A DNA stretch of 64,000 nucleotides, from NCBI RefSeq assembly GCF_014839835.1, contig NC_071615.1:2666001-2730000 (forward strand), given 5' to 3'. The translations under genes and the position numbers were made by a program. The notes below the pieces were generated by a model. It was not told where the DNA came from. It ran no database searches and worked only from the letters and a program-made list of their open reading frames with translations. Source of the stretch: Dryobates pubescens (Eukaryota > Chordata > Aves > Piciformes > Picidae). How positions within the stretch are numbered: the stretch's first letter is position 1; each line of letters starts with the position of its first letter. Shown piece after piece: positions 10,268-23,126 of the stretch.

Positions 10268-12550
10268 AGGGTTACTCATTACACAGCACTCCTGTAAGTT
10301 ATATTTCCAAATGAAATACATATTTATAGCAGAAAAGTCTTCCTGGTCCTTCCCAGGCACCCTCTTTGGGGCTGTATATAAGGCAGGATACTGAATCAGG
10401 CCTTTGCTGACCCAGTATCAGCACACCTCTGCTGTTATGAATATGGAAAAGCATGCAGAGCTATTCAGGGGTCAGCTTCTCCCTCAAGGTTTTATGCAGC
10501 TTGAGGCAGGCAGGGACTTGGTAATTGCTTAGTGACACACTTGGGGCCTGGCCCACCACCAGGCTCTGGAGATCTGGTGGTTTTGTAAGGCACAGAATTA
10601 TGCAGGAGCTGCACAGGGAAGCAAATGAGCTAGGCTCGACACAGCGCATTACTTATGGGCTGAGCAAGGCCATTTTTCACCCTCAGCTGGAAAGAATCTC
10701 TCCACTTGTCTGTCTGCTGGAGTACAGGCAATATGGTAACGTGGAGCACCCAACCTGACACTGAAAATGATGGGGCTGTTGTCAGCATCCAAGGACTGAA
10801 AATAGGCAGCAAATAGGAAAGTGACGTGGAGTCTCGGCAGCCTGACCCAGCTCCCTAATGGACTTCAGCGTCGAGAGCAGGTTGATGACAGCTGTTAATC
10901 CCTTCCAGTACAGCCCAGCCTTCCTCTCAGATCTGCCTGCACTCCCTGCTGCTTGAATAATGTATCACCCAAACAGGGGAAAAATGGGAGTGGGCATCTC
11001 CCCTTTCCCCCAGCGTTAGAGGAAGGTGGGGGGAAAGATGGGCCCTTGACAGCAGGGGGGAAGTAGGGAGAAGGATGGGGGAGAGAGGGAGGAGAGGCAT
11101 GGAGTGTCTGGCACATGGAAGGAGAATGGTGGATCCTGGGTGAATGGTGCTTAATGGGGACACAAAGATATACAGGAAAGGATGGCAAACAGACCTCATG
11201 ATTCAAGGGCTGGGTCAGAGGGATGTAGGGTGTCTGATATCGATCTGGCAGGCTGAGGCTATCCAGAGCAGTTAGAATGGAAAGAAAAAGCATCCCTAGT
11301 CCAATGCAGTCAGTCCCAGCATGAAGTCCTAAGTCTGAGCAGTGGGACAGAAGGGATAAAACCACAGCTGAGGGCAGCTCAACACGATCTCCAATGGGTC
11401 GTTGTCAAAGACCCAGACACTGTACTGCAGAGGTTTAGAGAAGAGCCTGCGAGGCTGAGCTCTGTCATTTGTCAGGGGTGATAAATGGGCTACAGTACAA
11501 GTAGCACATAACACACATCAAAGCTCCTCTTCGGGGTCTGGATGATAGAGTGGCTGGCAGATAGATCAGGGACTAAAAGTCAGGGTTCCTGACCCCTGCT
11601 CGATCTTTGGCACAGGCACATTTACCCTGGTACTAAAAACACGCTGCTCCAGTTCCCTGCTTTGCAGCGAGCAGAAGACTCACCAGCTGCCCTGGCAGAG
11701 CAGCGCAGCGCTCTCCATTCATGTTCGGGGAGCTGCTGGAGAGCAGAAACCACGCGAGTGCAGAGCCTTCTCTTTTCAGCACCCTGCGAGAGCGCAGCAG
11801 CAACATTTAACTTCCCCTCAAATCCGGTGGCAGGTCGCAGGGACCGGCGGGGCTGGCGTGTGTGTGTGACTGTGAGTCACCCAGCATTACTGATCTTCAG
11901 ATTAATCTATTGTTGTAAGTGACTTGGAGCTGCCTACAGACGATCCTTCAGAATACAGAACAATGGAGAACCTGCACATCTGAAGAAAGCCTCCTCTGCG
12001 TGGCAGCTTATTGCCATCGTAACCAGCATAAACAAGAGCAATTAAGACAATTGCAGAGCATCACCTCCTCCCTGTGGGGTCTTAATGAGAGCACGCTCAG
12101 AAGGAGGCTGGGGCAGAAGCATGCAAGGGCTGGGAGTTAACTTGTGTGGGAAAAGAAGGGTAGGAGAGTTAGGGAGCCAGAGGATTGCGTCCTCACCGCC
12201 CCATAGAGTAACGCAAAAGGCAAACAGGGGGAGAGAGATGCAATCAGCTCTGTGGCAGATAGAAAAGGCTCAGAGAAGCAGAGCTTTTCTGCTGCCTAAC
12301 CCTCACATCAAATGTCAGCACCCTGCAGAAGTTTTTTGCTGACATATCCAGGTAACTAGAAAGAGCTAGAGTGGGCGAGTGCCACCGGCATCATTCAGAA
12401 GTCTAACAGGGTTCAGAGCCACAGCTCTTGGTAGAGAACGGGATTTGATTGGACTAATGGCCTTCTGGAAGCAAAGAGTTGAGGGAAAAGCTCCACAGAT
12501 GATGGTTGTCCATCCTAGAAAATAAAGACAAGCCCCAGCACCGTGTGGCT

Positions 12551-12626
12551 GGGTTAGGGCGCAGGTTGTTTGCTCCCTGGAGGGGTAGGGTTAGGGTATA
12601 GGTTGTTTGCGCACGCTCCCCGAAGC
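12551..12626 (+). repeat. Short duplication with TTAGGG motifs
   Basis: GGTTAGGGCGCAGGTTGTTTGC is echoed by a second copy containing GGTAGGGTTAGGGTATAGG and TTGTTTGCGCACG. It is too short to be called an interstitial telomere array. Confidence 0.55.
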
Positions 12627-13111
12627 TTTGCTATATGCCAGTGATCTATCAGCATTCAGATGACTGAAAGGCTGTTTGTGGGTGGCTAAGCAGTGAGAAG
12701 AGAAGGAAAATTCGGAAGCTTTCCTATGAGGCAACTGCCAGGAGATGAGAGCTTACATATTAGAAGGGCTGACCTGTATAAACACTGCAGGGAAGGAAGG
12801 GAGACAGCTCCTATCAGCTTGGCGATGACACCTCTTCTTTTGGCACTCCCTGCAAGGGAGATGAAATGGATGGGGCTACAGAAGAGAGCTTTTGTTAAGG
12901 TTTTTCACATGATCTGATTCTGCAGGAGCTATATCATTTCCCATTGACTCTTCTCAGATTTAAGGCAGAAGTCAGAAAGTAGGCTCCTGCATTATCGTGG
13001 TGTATAAATAGCTCTGGTGGAAGAATAACAGCAGCTTAGTTAGGCCTTACCCAGCACAGCAAATCATATAGCATGAACTCAGGTAGATATATGATGATAT
13101 ATGTGGCCCAC

Positions 13112-13424
13112 AGGAAAGCTGGAGGGGGACTTTGCAGAGGGGCGTGTGGTGACAGGACAAGGGGCAGTGCTTTGAAACTAGAGCAGGGTAGATTTAGATT
13201 GGACATTAGGAAGAAGCTCTTCACTGTGAGGGTGGTGAGACACTGGAATGAGCTGCCCAGGGAAGTTGTGGACATCCCATCCCAGGAAGTGTTTAAGAGC
13301 AGGCTGGATGAGGCTTTCAGCAGGCTGGCCTAGTGGGAGGTGTCCCTGCCCATGGAATGGGGGCTGGAACTAGGTGATCTTTAAGGTCCCTTCCAACTTA
13401 AGCTGTTCTACAACTCCAAGATAT
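13112..13424 (+). mobile_element. CR1 LINE fragment
   Basis: The ORF2 C-terminus reads [20 protein letters not shown] then [20 protein letters not shown], followed by the 3' UTR. Same subfamily as the copy at 7.16 kb. Confidence 0.92.
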
Positions 13425-14071
13425 GTGGTACCATCAGCTCAAATCAGACCACCCAGCTGCTCTGATACCCTGTATAGAAGAAGCCATAGGAATTTATCCA
13501 GCTACTCTTGCAACAAGCTCACTAGCTTCTATTTAATGTGGGGAATGACAGCTACCCATGCCTCAGGTGGATCACAAAACTCACTCTAGAGCCAAAATGG
13601 TTCTTTCCATTCTCTGCAGGGACAATCATTTCCTTTTAACTTGAAATTTGCTATCACAGATTTGATTGTCTGCTTTAAAAAGAAGATGAAAAGTGGCACA
13701 TTAACTTGCAGAGCGAAGAGAGGAGCTAAATCTGAGACCTCTTATCTGAATCTTCTCGATGCCTGAGTGCTGGATAATTAGAACTGCTGTCTGAGCCAAG
13801 AACACTGTTTTGCTCAGATGCTGCTAACCTTTCTGCTCAAATGTCTTCTCCTTTCTGCTTTTCTAGCACAGCAGAAGCCTGGTTCTAGGATCTCACATGA
13901 AACCTGGCCTTCAGTGAGAGAGATCCTGCAGAAGCTTCCTATCAACCAGCAGGAGATGAGGGCTCTGCAAGATGAGAAACTCACTGTGTGAAGTCAAGAG
14001 CTGTTCAGAATCAGTGTGTCACTCAGCCAAGCCATGTGGCCCAACTGTGCCTTAGCTAAGACGTTTGACAA
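13425..14071. other. Intergenic, no gene recognised
   Basis: Unique sequence; nothing assignable. Confidence 0.35.
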
Positions 14072-14283
14072 CCATAGAACCACAGACTGCTTTGGGTTGG
14101 AAAGGACCTTTAAAGGGCATCTAGTCCAGTCCAGTCCTCCTGCAGTCATCAGGGACATCTTCAACTAGAGCAGGTTGCTCAGAGTCCCACCCATCCTGGA
14201 ATGGTTCCAAGGATGGGCACCTATCACCTCTCTGGCCACCCTGGGCCAGAGTTTCACTGCCCTCATAGTTAAAAACCTCCCAG
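14072..14283 (-). mobile_element. Old CR1 LINE fragment
   Basis: Minus-strand 3' end with GGTTGGAAAGGACCTTTAAA and AGCAGGTTGCTCAGAG on the plus strand. It is more diverged than its neighbours, so probably older. Confidence 0.8.
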
Positions 14284-14419
14284 CCAAAGGACTTCCTGCA
14301 ATCAGTTGCATCTTTAGGGAGGGGTGTGTGAAATAGTCATGGTGTTGGTAATAGAATCATGGAACTATTAACAGCAGCTCAGGAAACCTGGGCTGCCTGC
14401 TGTGGTCCTCCTTGTCTTA

Positions 14420-14477
14420 TAGAATCATAGACTCAAAAAGGTTGGAAAAGACCTCAAAGATCATCAAGTCCTTGTGC
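14420..14477 (-). mobile_element. CR1 LINE 3' tail remnant
   Basis: ATAGAATCATAGACTC, AAAGGTTGGAAAAGACCTC and AAAGATCATCAAGTCC mark the extreme 3' end only. Confidence 0.75.
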
Positions 14478-14479
14478 TG

Positions 14480-15235
14480 CTTCTGCATGGATCAGATGGG
14501 AATAGGTGGGCAGAGCTGGGAGCCACCTGCAGAAGCATGGATGAGTGTATGAAGAAGAATACCCATTAGTGGTTGCTGAGATACAAGGCAAGCTATCCCC
14601 ATGGACCCCTTGTTTAGGTACTGCCTGGAGGGGAACTAGTGACAGCTCAGCAGTTCTGAACAGCAGCTCACAAATTTAGGCACTTTCTGTCAAATACCTT
14701 TCTTAAAAAATAGCCCCAAAGGCCATTTGACAGGGGGGGAAAGGTGGAGATGTGAGCAGCTGAATCTGCTCTCTGCCACTGTCTCACCAAGGGACATGCG
14801 GCAAGTCAGTTTATTTCTCCACAGCTCAAAACCTGCCTTGTAAATTGAGGACAGGAGAAAAGCAGTTGCAGCATTTTGTGTGGCTCCCTGCTCTGCACCT
14901 GCTGATGCCTCTGAGCGAGCTGGGCTGGACAGCAGTGGTCAGTGCAGAAGAAAGGCCTGCAGAGAGCCAGCAGTGTTTGTTAAGCCACCCTGACATCTGG
15001 AAGGACAGAGCAGAACCATTATTGTGAGGCTGATGACCACTGCTTCCCTTATTAAGAGGGAATTAAAAATAGGAAGTGGTTATAAATATCATTGTGGACA
15101 CCACTCCAGTGGCATCGCTCTCGATGATGGGAGGCATAATGGAGCAGCCAAGTGAATGTCATCCTGCAATTCCCTTTCTTTACTGCAGCACAAGAAAGAG
15201 GGAGCCAGTAAGATCCCAGCTATCTCCTTCCCTGA
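14480..15235. other. Intergenic, no gene recognised
   Basis: Unique sequence; nothing assignable. Confidence 0.35.
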
Positions 15236-15239
15236 CATC

Positions 15240-15613
15240 CAGCTGTACTTGAGTCCTGTGTCCAGTTCTGGGCCCCTCAGTTTAGGAAAGATGTTGAGCT
15301 GCTGGAAGGTGTCCAGAGAAGGGCAACAAAGCTGGGGAGGGGTCTGGAGCACAGCCCTGGGAGGAGAGGCTGAGGGAGATGGGGTTGCTTAGCCTGGAGA
15401 AGAGGAGGCTCAGGGGAGACCTCATTGCTGTCTGCATCTACCTGAAGGGAGGTTGTAGCCAAGTGAGGGTTGGTGTCTTCTCCCAGGCAACCAGATGGAG
15501 TGCTTGGTGCCATGGTTTAGTTGAAGAGATGGTGTTGGATGATAGGTTGGACTCAATGATCTCAAAGGTCTTTCCAACCTGGTCTATTCTATTCTATTCT
15601 ATTCTACTCTATT
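15240..15613 (+). mobile_element. CR1 LINE fragment with internal deletion and ATTCT tail
   Basis: RT C-terminal sequence (GTCCAGTTCTGGGCCCCTCA, CTGGAGAAGAGGAGGCTC) jumps from the CAACCAGATGGAGTGC region straight to the distal 3' UTR (GGTGCCATGGTTTAGTTG), so about 200 bp are missing compared with the copy at 48.3 kb. The tail is a short (TTCTA)n run, as at 1.2 kb. Confidence 0.88.
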
Positions 15614-15751
15614 CCCAATGTGGCTGACTCCCTCTTCACGAGGTCCATTGTAATGTTGACAAAGGGAGCCAAGTGGGATCGTTAATGCCCAAATAATAGA
15701 AGGGGAGGTGGAAATTGCCCCCAGAGCCCCACCCCAGCGTCTCCAACAATG

Positions 15752-16222
15752 AAAACAGAGGATTGCTACCTCTGGAGATCATTGAGTCCAACCCCCCTGC
15801 CAGAGCAGGACCATACAATCCAGCACAGGTCACACAGGAATGCATCCAGGTGGGTCTGGAAAGTCTCCAGAGCAGGAGACTCCACAACCCCTTTGGGGAG
15901 CCTGTTCCATTGCTCTGTGACCCTCACAGTGAAAAAGTTCCTCCTCATGTTGAGGTAAAACCTCCTGTGCTGGAGTTTATATCCATTGCCCCTTGTCCTA
16001 CCCCAGGGTGCAGATGAGCAGAGCCTGTCCCTTCCCTCTTGACCCCCAACCCTCAGATATCTATAAACATTTACTAAATCCCCTCTCAGACTTCTCTTCT
16101 CCAGACTGAGCAGCCCCAGGGCTCTCAGCCTCTCCTCACAGGGCAGTCCCTTGGTCATCCTCGTAGCCTGCTGTTGGACTCTCTCATAGATCCCTGTCCC
16201 TCTTGAGCTTGCACCATTCCAG
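15752..16222 (-). mobile_element. CR1 LINE fragment with open ORF2 C-terminus
   Basis: The minus strand encodes an uninterrupted C-terminal RT stretch ([40 protein letters not shown]). 3' UTR with CCCCCCTGCCAGAGCAGGAC. It forms a subfamily with the copies at 23.56 and 34.59 kb. Confidence 0.93.
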
Positions 16223-16229
16223 AGGGGAA

Positions 16230-19200
16230 GAGAAGAATTTCCCAGCTAAAGATTCATCACCATCCCCAGCTCCTGCTCCGCGGTGCAGTGCTGTTGCCTG
16301 GTTCAAGCTGACTGGTTTTGCTCACTGCTCCGCACAAGGAAGAGAGAATCCACCTTTGGAAACTGCTAACCTCCTCCTGCAGGGAAAAGCAAAGGAATGC
16401 ACTTTGGGAAAGGCCTGTGCCGGGATCTGTAACAAGGCACCATCAACGTGACAGACCTCGTTACTGACTCGGAGCCAAATCTTGAGGCCCTTGCCTGAAG
16501 GATCGGAAGGATTTGACCCCCCAGGACTGTTATTAGCCTTGACATCAGCAGCTCCTGACATGGGATAGTTTTCCAATGAACTTGCTTGAGAATGCTTGGA
16601 AATGTCAAGTGGCTGAGCCACCAGGGCAGGAGGCCGAGAAGGTGTCGGATTCGCCCAATTGCACAGCAGAGTTTGGGTCCTCCCCCTCGCTCCCGCTGCC
16701 CATGACAGCGCTGCTGACAACCTGCGTCAGGGTTATCAGACCCCCTCTCAGCCCAGGCATCCTTTGTCAGCACAGCCCACGTGAGAACCCTGCTAAGCAA
16801 GGGCAGTGAGATCCCTACCCAGGCTCAGAGAGCCGCAGGAGCACTGTTTCGGTGCTGATTTGGAGCTCGCACCAAAGCCGGTCGAACAGAGGATGGAGGT
16901 TGTGTAAGCTGGGCAGGAGCCTACAAGTTCTTCTTGGTGGACACAAGATACCTGGTGTCATGTCACACTAACAGACAGCTTTGAGGAGGGGGAAGGAGAA
17001 GGGCAGAGGAGACAAAAAAAAGCTAGAGAGCTGTAGGCACCAATCTACCACTCCTGAGGAGCTGTGATCCCCGTGCACCTACTCTTACTTCACAGAGGCA
17101 AGACTTCTGTGTTGGAACTCCAGCAGAGGAAAGGCTGTGGGTCAGTTAAAACCTTCAGCCAAACTCTTTCTCCATGCTGGGAACAGCTACTGCACTCTCT
17201 CTAATACTTGCAGAACAACTCAGCTCACCACAGTTGAAACCACACTTCTCAATCACCTTCTCCATTCTCCATTGCCTTCACCATATTCAGTGCTGCCAGC
17301 TCTCCTTGGGCACACCCCCAGGCTGTAAATCTCCTGTGCTCACAGACTCCAGGCACCACTCTGCTTGCTGACACTCAGCAAAGTCTGACAGGATCTCCCA
17401 TTCATGTCTCCAAGAGACTTATCTCATCAAGACGCCGTTATTGAGCGATGCTCATCTTTCATGCAGCTAAAACAGTTCCACTTAACCAAAAAGATAAGGG
17501 CTCAGGATCCATATCAGTCATATATCCAGCTCAGGATCCATATCAGCCATATATCCAGCTCAGGATCCATATCAGTCATCCAGCCAGCCAGCTCAGGATC
17601 CATATCAGTCATCCATCCATCCATCTCTTCTTGCCACCCCTCCACAATTTCCATAATCCTTGAGAGCACCGCTCGGCAGTGTGCTGCAGGAACTCATCCA
17701 AAATGCTTTAAGATCCCTAAATTCATCATGAAGGATTCACTTTCCCTTCCATCAGGGCAAACAAAAGCTTGAAATTCAAGGGGAGGGCTGCAGTCTCCTC
17801 GGCTGATTGGCTGGAGGAGACCTTCTCGCCCACATGTCCTGCTCAGCAACATTCCCAAATACTTTTGAGCGAGCTGAGAACAATTGTGTTGGAGGGGCAG
17901 AGAGGGTCTGCTAATACCCTATCAATTTCACATTCCTAGGAGAGTTCCCAGCCCACCAAACTGCTGTCCTATATCAGGCAATGAGCCTTCAGCTGGAAAC
18001 TTTACCCTGGCTCTACCTATTGTCCAATGTTTTCCTTCCTGCCAGATGATTGGAATCACACCAGTTGTTAATTTTACACCTGCTGTTTGTGAATATCCCT
18101 GGGTGACCTTTCCACCAGCAGCCAGCCCGGGGGGATCTCTCGGTGGAGAGATGCACATGCATGCATGTGGGAGCAGATAGAGAGGGAACAGGAAGGGGCC
18201 TCCCGTTGAATGATGAGGGATTAAAATAGCTCTCCCTGGGGCCAGAGTGGGAGACTGGGCAGCAGGAATGATGAAGCGGATGTTTAAAACAGGGTGAAGC
18301 ACAGGAGGCAAAATAGTGTCAGCAGATCCCTTCCTCTTTCCAGCTCTCTCCTTGTGCCCAGCTGGCCGAGCAACGGCAGCCCTGGCGCTTCCTACGCAAC
18401 AGGAACGTCTCCCTGAGGTGCTGAAGCCAAGGTCTGGGCAGTCTGCAAACGTTTTCACTTGGGAATCTGAAAGGAATATCTGTGATACAGCCCCACTCAT
18501 CTCTCCCTTACCTTGGTGGAACTGACCTTAATGCCATCTCTGGAGGGCATCAATCACCCCAGGAGGGATGTGTCAGCGCAGCATGGACAGGAAAAACCAT
18601 TGGCTTCGCGGTCCTGAATTCTAGCTGGTCTGAGGAAGTCACAGGTGCTCAGATATCACTGTGACCAGCTTTAATACTCAGATTAGGTTAAACAGGTCTG
18701 GCCCACGTTAGAACTGCTGCATTAAGACCACTCTGGTTATTGGAAATGATTTATGGGCCCGGAGATGGATCGGGGGGAGAGTGGCCAAGGGCTGCAGCCA
18801 GATCACCTCGACATTTCCCACAGCAAAGCTGATACTTGGCTGTAGGAAGTGGAGCTGGTGTAGATGTAGGAGTAGGAGATGGCAGATTTCCCCTATATTG
18901 GATAAACATCTCAACACAGTGGTGGATGTCTGCTGAGTGGTAGCAGATGTTCAGGGACAGGCAAGCCTGACCCTTGTGGAGGAGAAACCACTAATGTGTG
19001 TATCAACATGATTCTGTGTGTACAGTGCTCAATCAAAGGCCTCCACCCTTCCTGGTACAGCAGGGATCAGTGTGCCAAGCAATCTCTCTTCCAGCAATCT
19101 CAACCCACTGGAGAATGGCTCTGGCTCAAGCACTGATTCTCTTCAGAAACAGTGGGGCAAATCCTACTGTTTGCACAGCTCCTCTGCCCTTAATCTGGCC

Positions 19201-22200
19201 AAGCACAGCTCACAGTGAAAGAGAAAAAATAAAAGCTTGCTCAGATCTGAAGCTCAGGACCAAAACAAGCTGGAAGAGCCTGGGACAGTTATCCCCAACT
19301 CCTGCAACTTGTCAGTACAAGGTGAGGGCCCCCCTGTGCTATTCCAGATGACATCTTGCAGGTGAGGCTCTCACCACGTCTAAGCTAATGATCAGCTCCA
19401 CTCTGCCTGGTGTCAACTTTGAGAGCTGGCCACTTCACCAACCAAAGAGCAGCATTCCAACAATCTAAACTCTTGCTGTGGTTTGAAACCCAGAAGGCAC
19501 TGCTCACATTTTCTGCTGCTCAAGTGTGGAAGGCAGGAGGAGCTGTGCAGAAAGCCTGCCCACAAGTGCCAGGTGAATAATCTCCACAGGCAAGTGACGT
19601 GCCTCTCAAAAGCAAGGATGTCCCTGACGAATTGTTTTGCTATGGTCTTCTTGTAATTCCTTCTTCTGAGGCTTCCAGGCCAGCAAGCCACCATTCTCTG
19701 AATACTTTTGGCCAGAAACTCACTCCAAAGCACAGACAGCTGCACACCGTGGGTAGCACTGGAAGGGGTCTCTGTGTCACATCCTTCCAACCCCCCCTGG
19801 AAGCCAGGGGAATAATAGTTGTTATCCCCCTCCCCCCCAAAAAAAACCCCCACCCCAATCCCCCAGCAAAGTGAGGCTCATCTTTGAAGATCAAGGATGG
19901 CAGATGAACTTCTCTTTGCAGCCTCATCAACATGCTAACAGCCATCTGTATCTCTGGATTCAGTTCTGTCCTTGGCCAACTCAGTCTCGAGAAGGTTTTG
20001 TTTTTCTTGGGCTGGTTTTGTTTACAGCAGCTTGACCGAGGCAGAGAGTTCACCAGCAGCTGAGTGCAACCCAGGCTCTCCCAAGTGTAAGCTCTCCAGT
20101 GAAACATCTGGTTACAAGGCAAGGTCAAGCTGGCCTGAAATGGGAGAGGGCCACAGACTCTCTCCGCAGAGATGCAGCCAGCTGGGAAAAGATCAGGCTT
20201 TGAGCAGGGTATGTTTGAACATTTGGCTGGGAAAAGGAGGGGGAAAAAAAAGAGAGGAAAAAAAAAAGGGAAAGAAACAGATACTGCAGAAAAACACCAG
20301 GGATCAGGAGGCTGGTCCTTTGAGTGCTTAAAAGTCAAGACCACCCCAGTTGCCACATGAATTGCTGAGTCTTATTCAGGAATCCTAGTTGTTCCCAAAT
20401 AGACAGAAGGTCTCTTCAGGTCCCTCATTTGTCCACACTTCCCAGTGCATGTAGAGGAATTTCTCCATTCCCCACTATCCTCAGGCAGAAGACCTTCTTC
20501 CTACTCTGTTCTTTCTCTTACCTGTCACAGCTGCACTAGAGCTGGAAGGATAAAGACAGACCTGACCTGCAGCACTCTGGGAAGTTTGATCTTCCCAGTT
20601 CCTTATGACAAGGACCACCCAGTTTCTCTGTGTCTGTGCAGCACCCAGCACCACCGGTGCCCAAGTCAAGGTCTGGTTGCAATAACAATGCAACCAACAA
20701 CATTGCTCATGTGGCTTGAGAGCAGCTGAGAGCCAAACAATCCATTCAGGCAGCCTAAAGAGTGAACCCTTCCGTGCAGCCCCAGGGAATGTTAGCAGCA
20801 AAGTAACACTTAGGATTTCCTTGTTTGAAAACAAGAACCAGGGAAAGTCCCAGATGGTTCCATTGACCAACCAAGAAGGAAAGCTTACCATGGAGATGCA
20901 GGAGGAACTGCTTGGTGAACTGGGACTGATTCATGGACAACCAGACAACAAAAAAAGTTAGTGGAAAAGACTAAATTTCACATTGTGGTGTTTCTATGGC
21001 ATAAGTTGACCAGCTCTAATAATACTAATCCTTAGTACCTGACTTTCAGAGAGCAACAAGTGCCTGAGCATGGGACCAAGCACTGTTTCTGGGCTCTGAT
21101 GTTTCCTCCTTTAGGGACACTCCCTAAATCTCTCAATCCTTTTGTGCTTGAGCATCCTTCTCTAAAAGGCTAAGCACAATGGCAGTCACTCATCTACCTC
21201 CCCGGGTAATGAATGATTCAGATAGCTCTCATCGACCTCTTCGAGTCCTATACACAATATCCGATGTGTCATGCAGCAGTTTGCATCAGCCAGAAGGCTG
21301 TTGTCTCTTAATGGCACTCAGTTTCGAGGATGATAGACAGGGCAAAGCCTGTGGAAGGGCCTGGCTTCTGAAACTTTCCCCCCTGGCATCCATGCCCAAG
21401 CTGGGATTGGTTTGCAGGAGGATCTGCTTTCCTGTGGAGAGAAGCAGGGGCAGGGGAGAGCTCGCACTGACGGCCCCACAGCTGCCATTGCACCAGGTCG
21501 TGCTGCAAGCTGGATGTCAGAGGCAGAAGCATCTTTTGAGGCACAGCACATCAGCTGCTGCCTTCATGCACCAGAAATAAAGGACTCCAAATCCCAAGCT
21601 GGATGCCAACCAAAACACCAGAGGACCATCACGGTTCGCATGTGCATCAGCTGATGCCTAATTTGCATCCACCGCTTGTGTATCTTAATCCCAGCTTTCC
21701 AGAGGATGCTCTCCCTTCCCTGATCCCATCAACAGATGGACCACATCTGCCCAAATGAAAGCCACAGTTTCACCCTTACTCAGTTCTTACCCACTAAACC
21801 ACTGGATGCAGCTGTTGCCCAGCCCCTGCCTTCTGCAGCCTTTGGTCTGAAGGCAGAGATTTTCCTTCACCAGCTCGTTAGAATTTCAGTCACCCTTCAG
21901 GCTGCCTGGACACGAGCAAGCTCTGATCAGGAGTCACTGTGCTGCAATGAACACAATCAGCACTTTGAGCACATAGCACTGGCTCATGTTTGCCTGCCTT
22001 GGAGCTCAGATCCTGTGCAAACCCCCACACAGACCGGCCAGTCATTCCCAACAGTCTATAAGGGGCATGTCTGGGTTGGGCATTTACTCTGATGTGTTTG
22101 GGGGTGCAAATGCAGGCCACTGATCACTTCATCACAGCCCTCACCTTCAAAACCTTCTTTGCAGTACTATTTAAAGCCAACCATGTGAATTTTGCAACTC

Positions 22201-23126
22201 TCTGCACCCCTTATCCTATGGGTAGGAACCAATGAAAACAGATGTTTCCACTGACCCTCTGCAAATAGTTTTGGAAGGGTAAAATGCAACCTGGTCCCAT
22301 GCTCTTCCCAGGAGGTCTAAGGGACATCCCAAGACATATTCTATCCCCTAAACAACAAACACAACCACAGAGAATCATATCCTTATTCCTGAATCAGTGT
22401 CTGCCAAAACTGAGCCAGTGTATTTGCAAGCCCCCAGACTCAGATTTCCTAGGAGAAGCTGAAGAGGTTAAGGAGAGGTAAACCCAGTTTAGAGCACTAA
22501 GTATGCTCACGTTGGAACCCACTGTAGAAACCGGGCTCAAGAAGCAACACAGGAGATTGTTGCTCCATCCTCATCTCTTTCTCTTTGGTCTTTCCTTTCA
22601 CAGTGGGGAGAGTCCTAGAAAATCCTGTCTTGTGCCTTTCAGTTGTGACAAAACCCAGCTGCCCATCCCAAACCGGCCTGTGAGCGCACCAAGAGCAGGG
22701 GTTTATCATAACCTAAAGGCTCCAAGACTTTCCCTCTATTTATTTACCTCCTCCAGCTGTATTCAGGTCATTCCCATTATCTTCTGGGCTTCTTTTCTTG
22801 TTGAAGTTACACCAAAGCAGACAGCAAAGTTTGGCAAGGTGTCCTCTCTCAGCTGCCAGGAGAGGGTGAACCATGCTGACAGAATGCGTCTGGGATTTGG
22901 GCATTTTTCTTCCTCTTCCTTTAAGCAGAAGTGTTTTGATTAAATTAGTAAACCTGTTCATTTTCTCTGGCACACCTTAACTTTGTTTTTGTTACTTCTA
23001 GACAGTTTGAAACACCCTTTCCTTGGTTACATTCATGGTGTCTTTCTTAGAAGCCAAACATGCTGCTTCCCTGCACCCAAGCATTAGAGATGTTCCTGTA
23101 CAGTCAGGTCTGGTATGGCTGGGGAC
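16230..23126. other. Intergenic, about 7 kb without a recognised gene or mobile element
   Basis: Mostly unique. It holds a 29-bp tandem repeat at 17.5 kb and A/G- or C-rich runs (19.83-19.86 and 20.24-20.27 kb). The 190-aa (17.9-18.5 kb) and 238-aa (19.6-20.4 kb) minus-strand frames have no recognisable domain and low-complexity ends. It is the longest CR1-free stretch in the window. Confidence 0.4.
17500..17632 (+). repeat. 29-bp tandem repeat (CTCAGGATCCATATCAGTCA-type)
   Basis: Four units each contain CTCAGGATCCATATCAG and are separated by CATATATCCAG or CATCCAGCCAGC spacers. The last unit grades into (CATC)n. Confidence 0.9.

Larger units (their letters stand above)
9300..13110. other. 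Intergenic, 3.8 kb nearly free of mobile elements
   Basis: No gene recognised. The stretch holds a 59-bp tandem duplication (10.15 kb), an AP-1 consensus TGAGTCA at 11873-11879 within a conserved-looking block (11.82-12.07 kb) and a telomere-like duplication at 12.55 kb. The open frames at 10.9-11.4 kb (minus) are Pro/Ser-rich low complexity. Confidence 0.4.

Noticed and set aside
10895-11365. 156-aa minus-strand Pro/Ser/His-rich frame
   Set aside because: Low complexity, with an overlapping 90-aa frame in another phase; no domain.
17928-18500. 190-aa minus-strand frame
   Set aside because: No recognisable domain, no repeated motif and no flanking splice signals that I could defend.
19640-20356. 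238-aa minus-strand frame
   Set aside because: Crosses a Phe/Leu-rich low-complexity tract (20.24-20.27 kb) and has no family resemblance.
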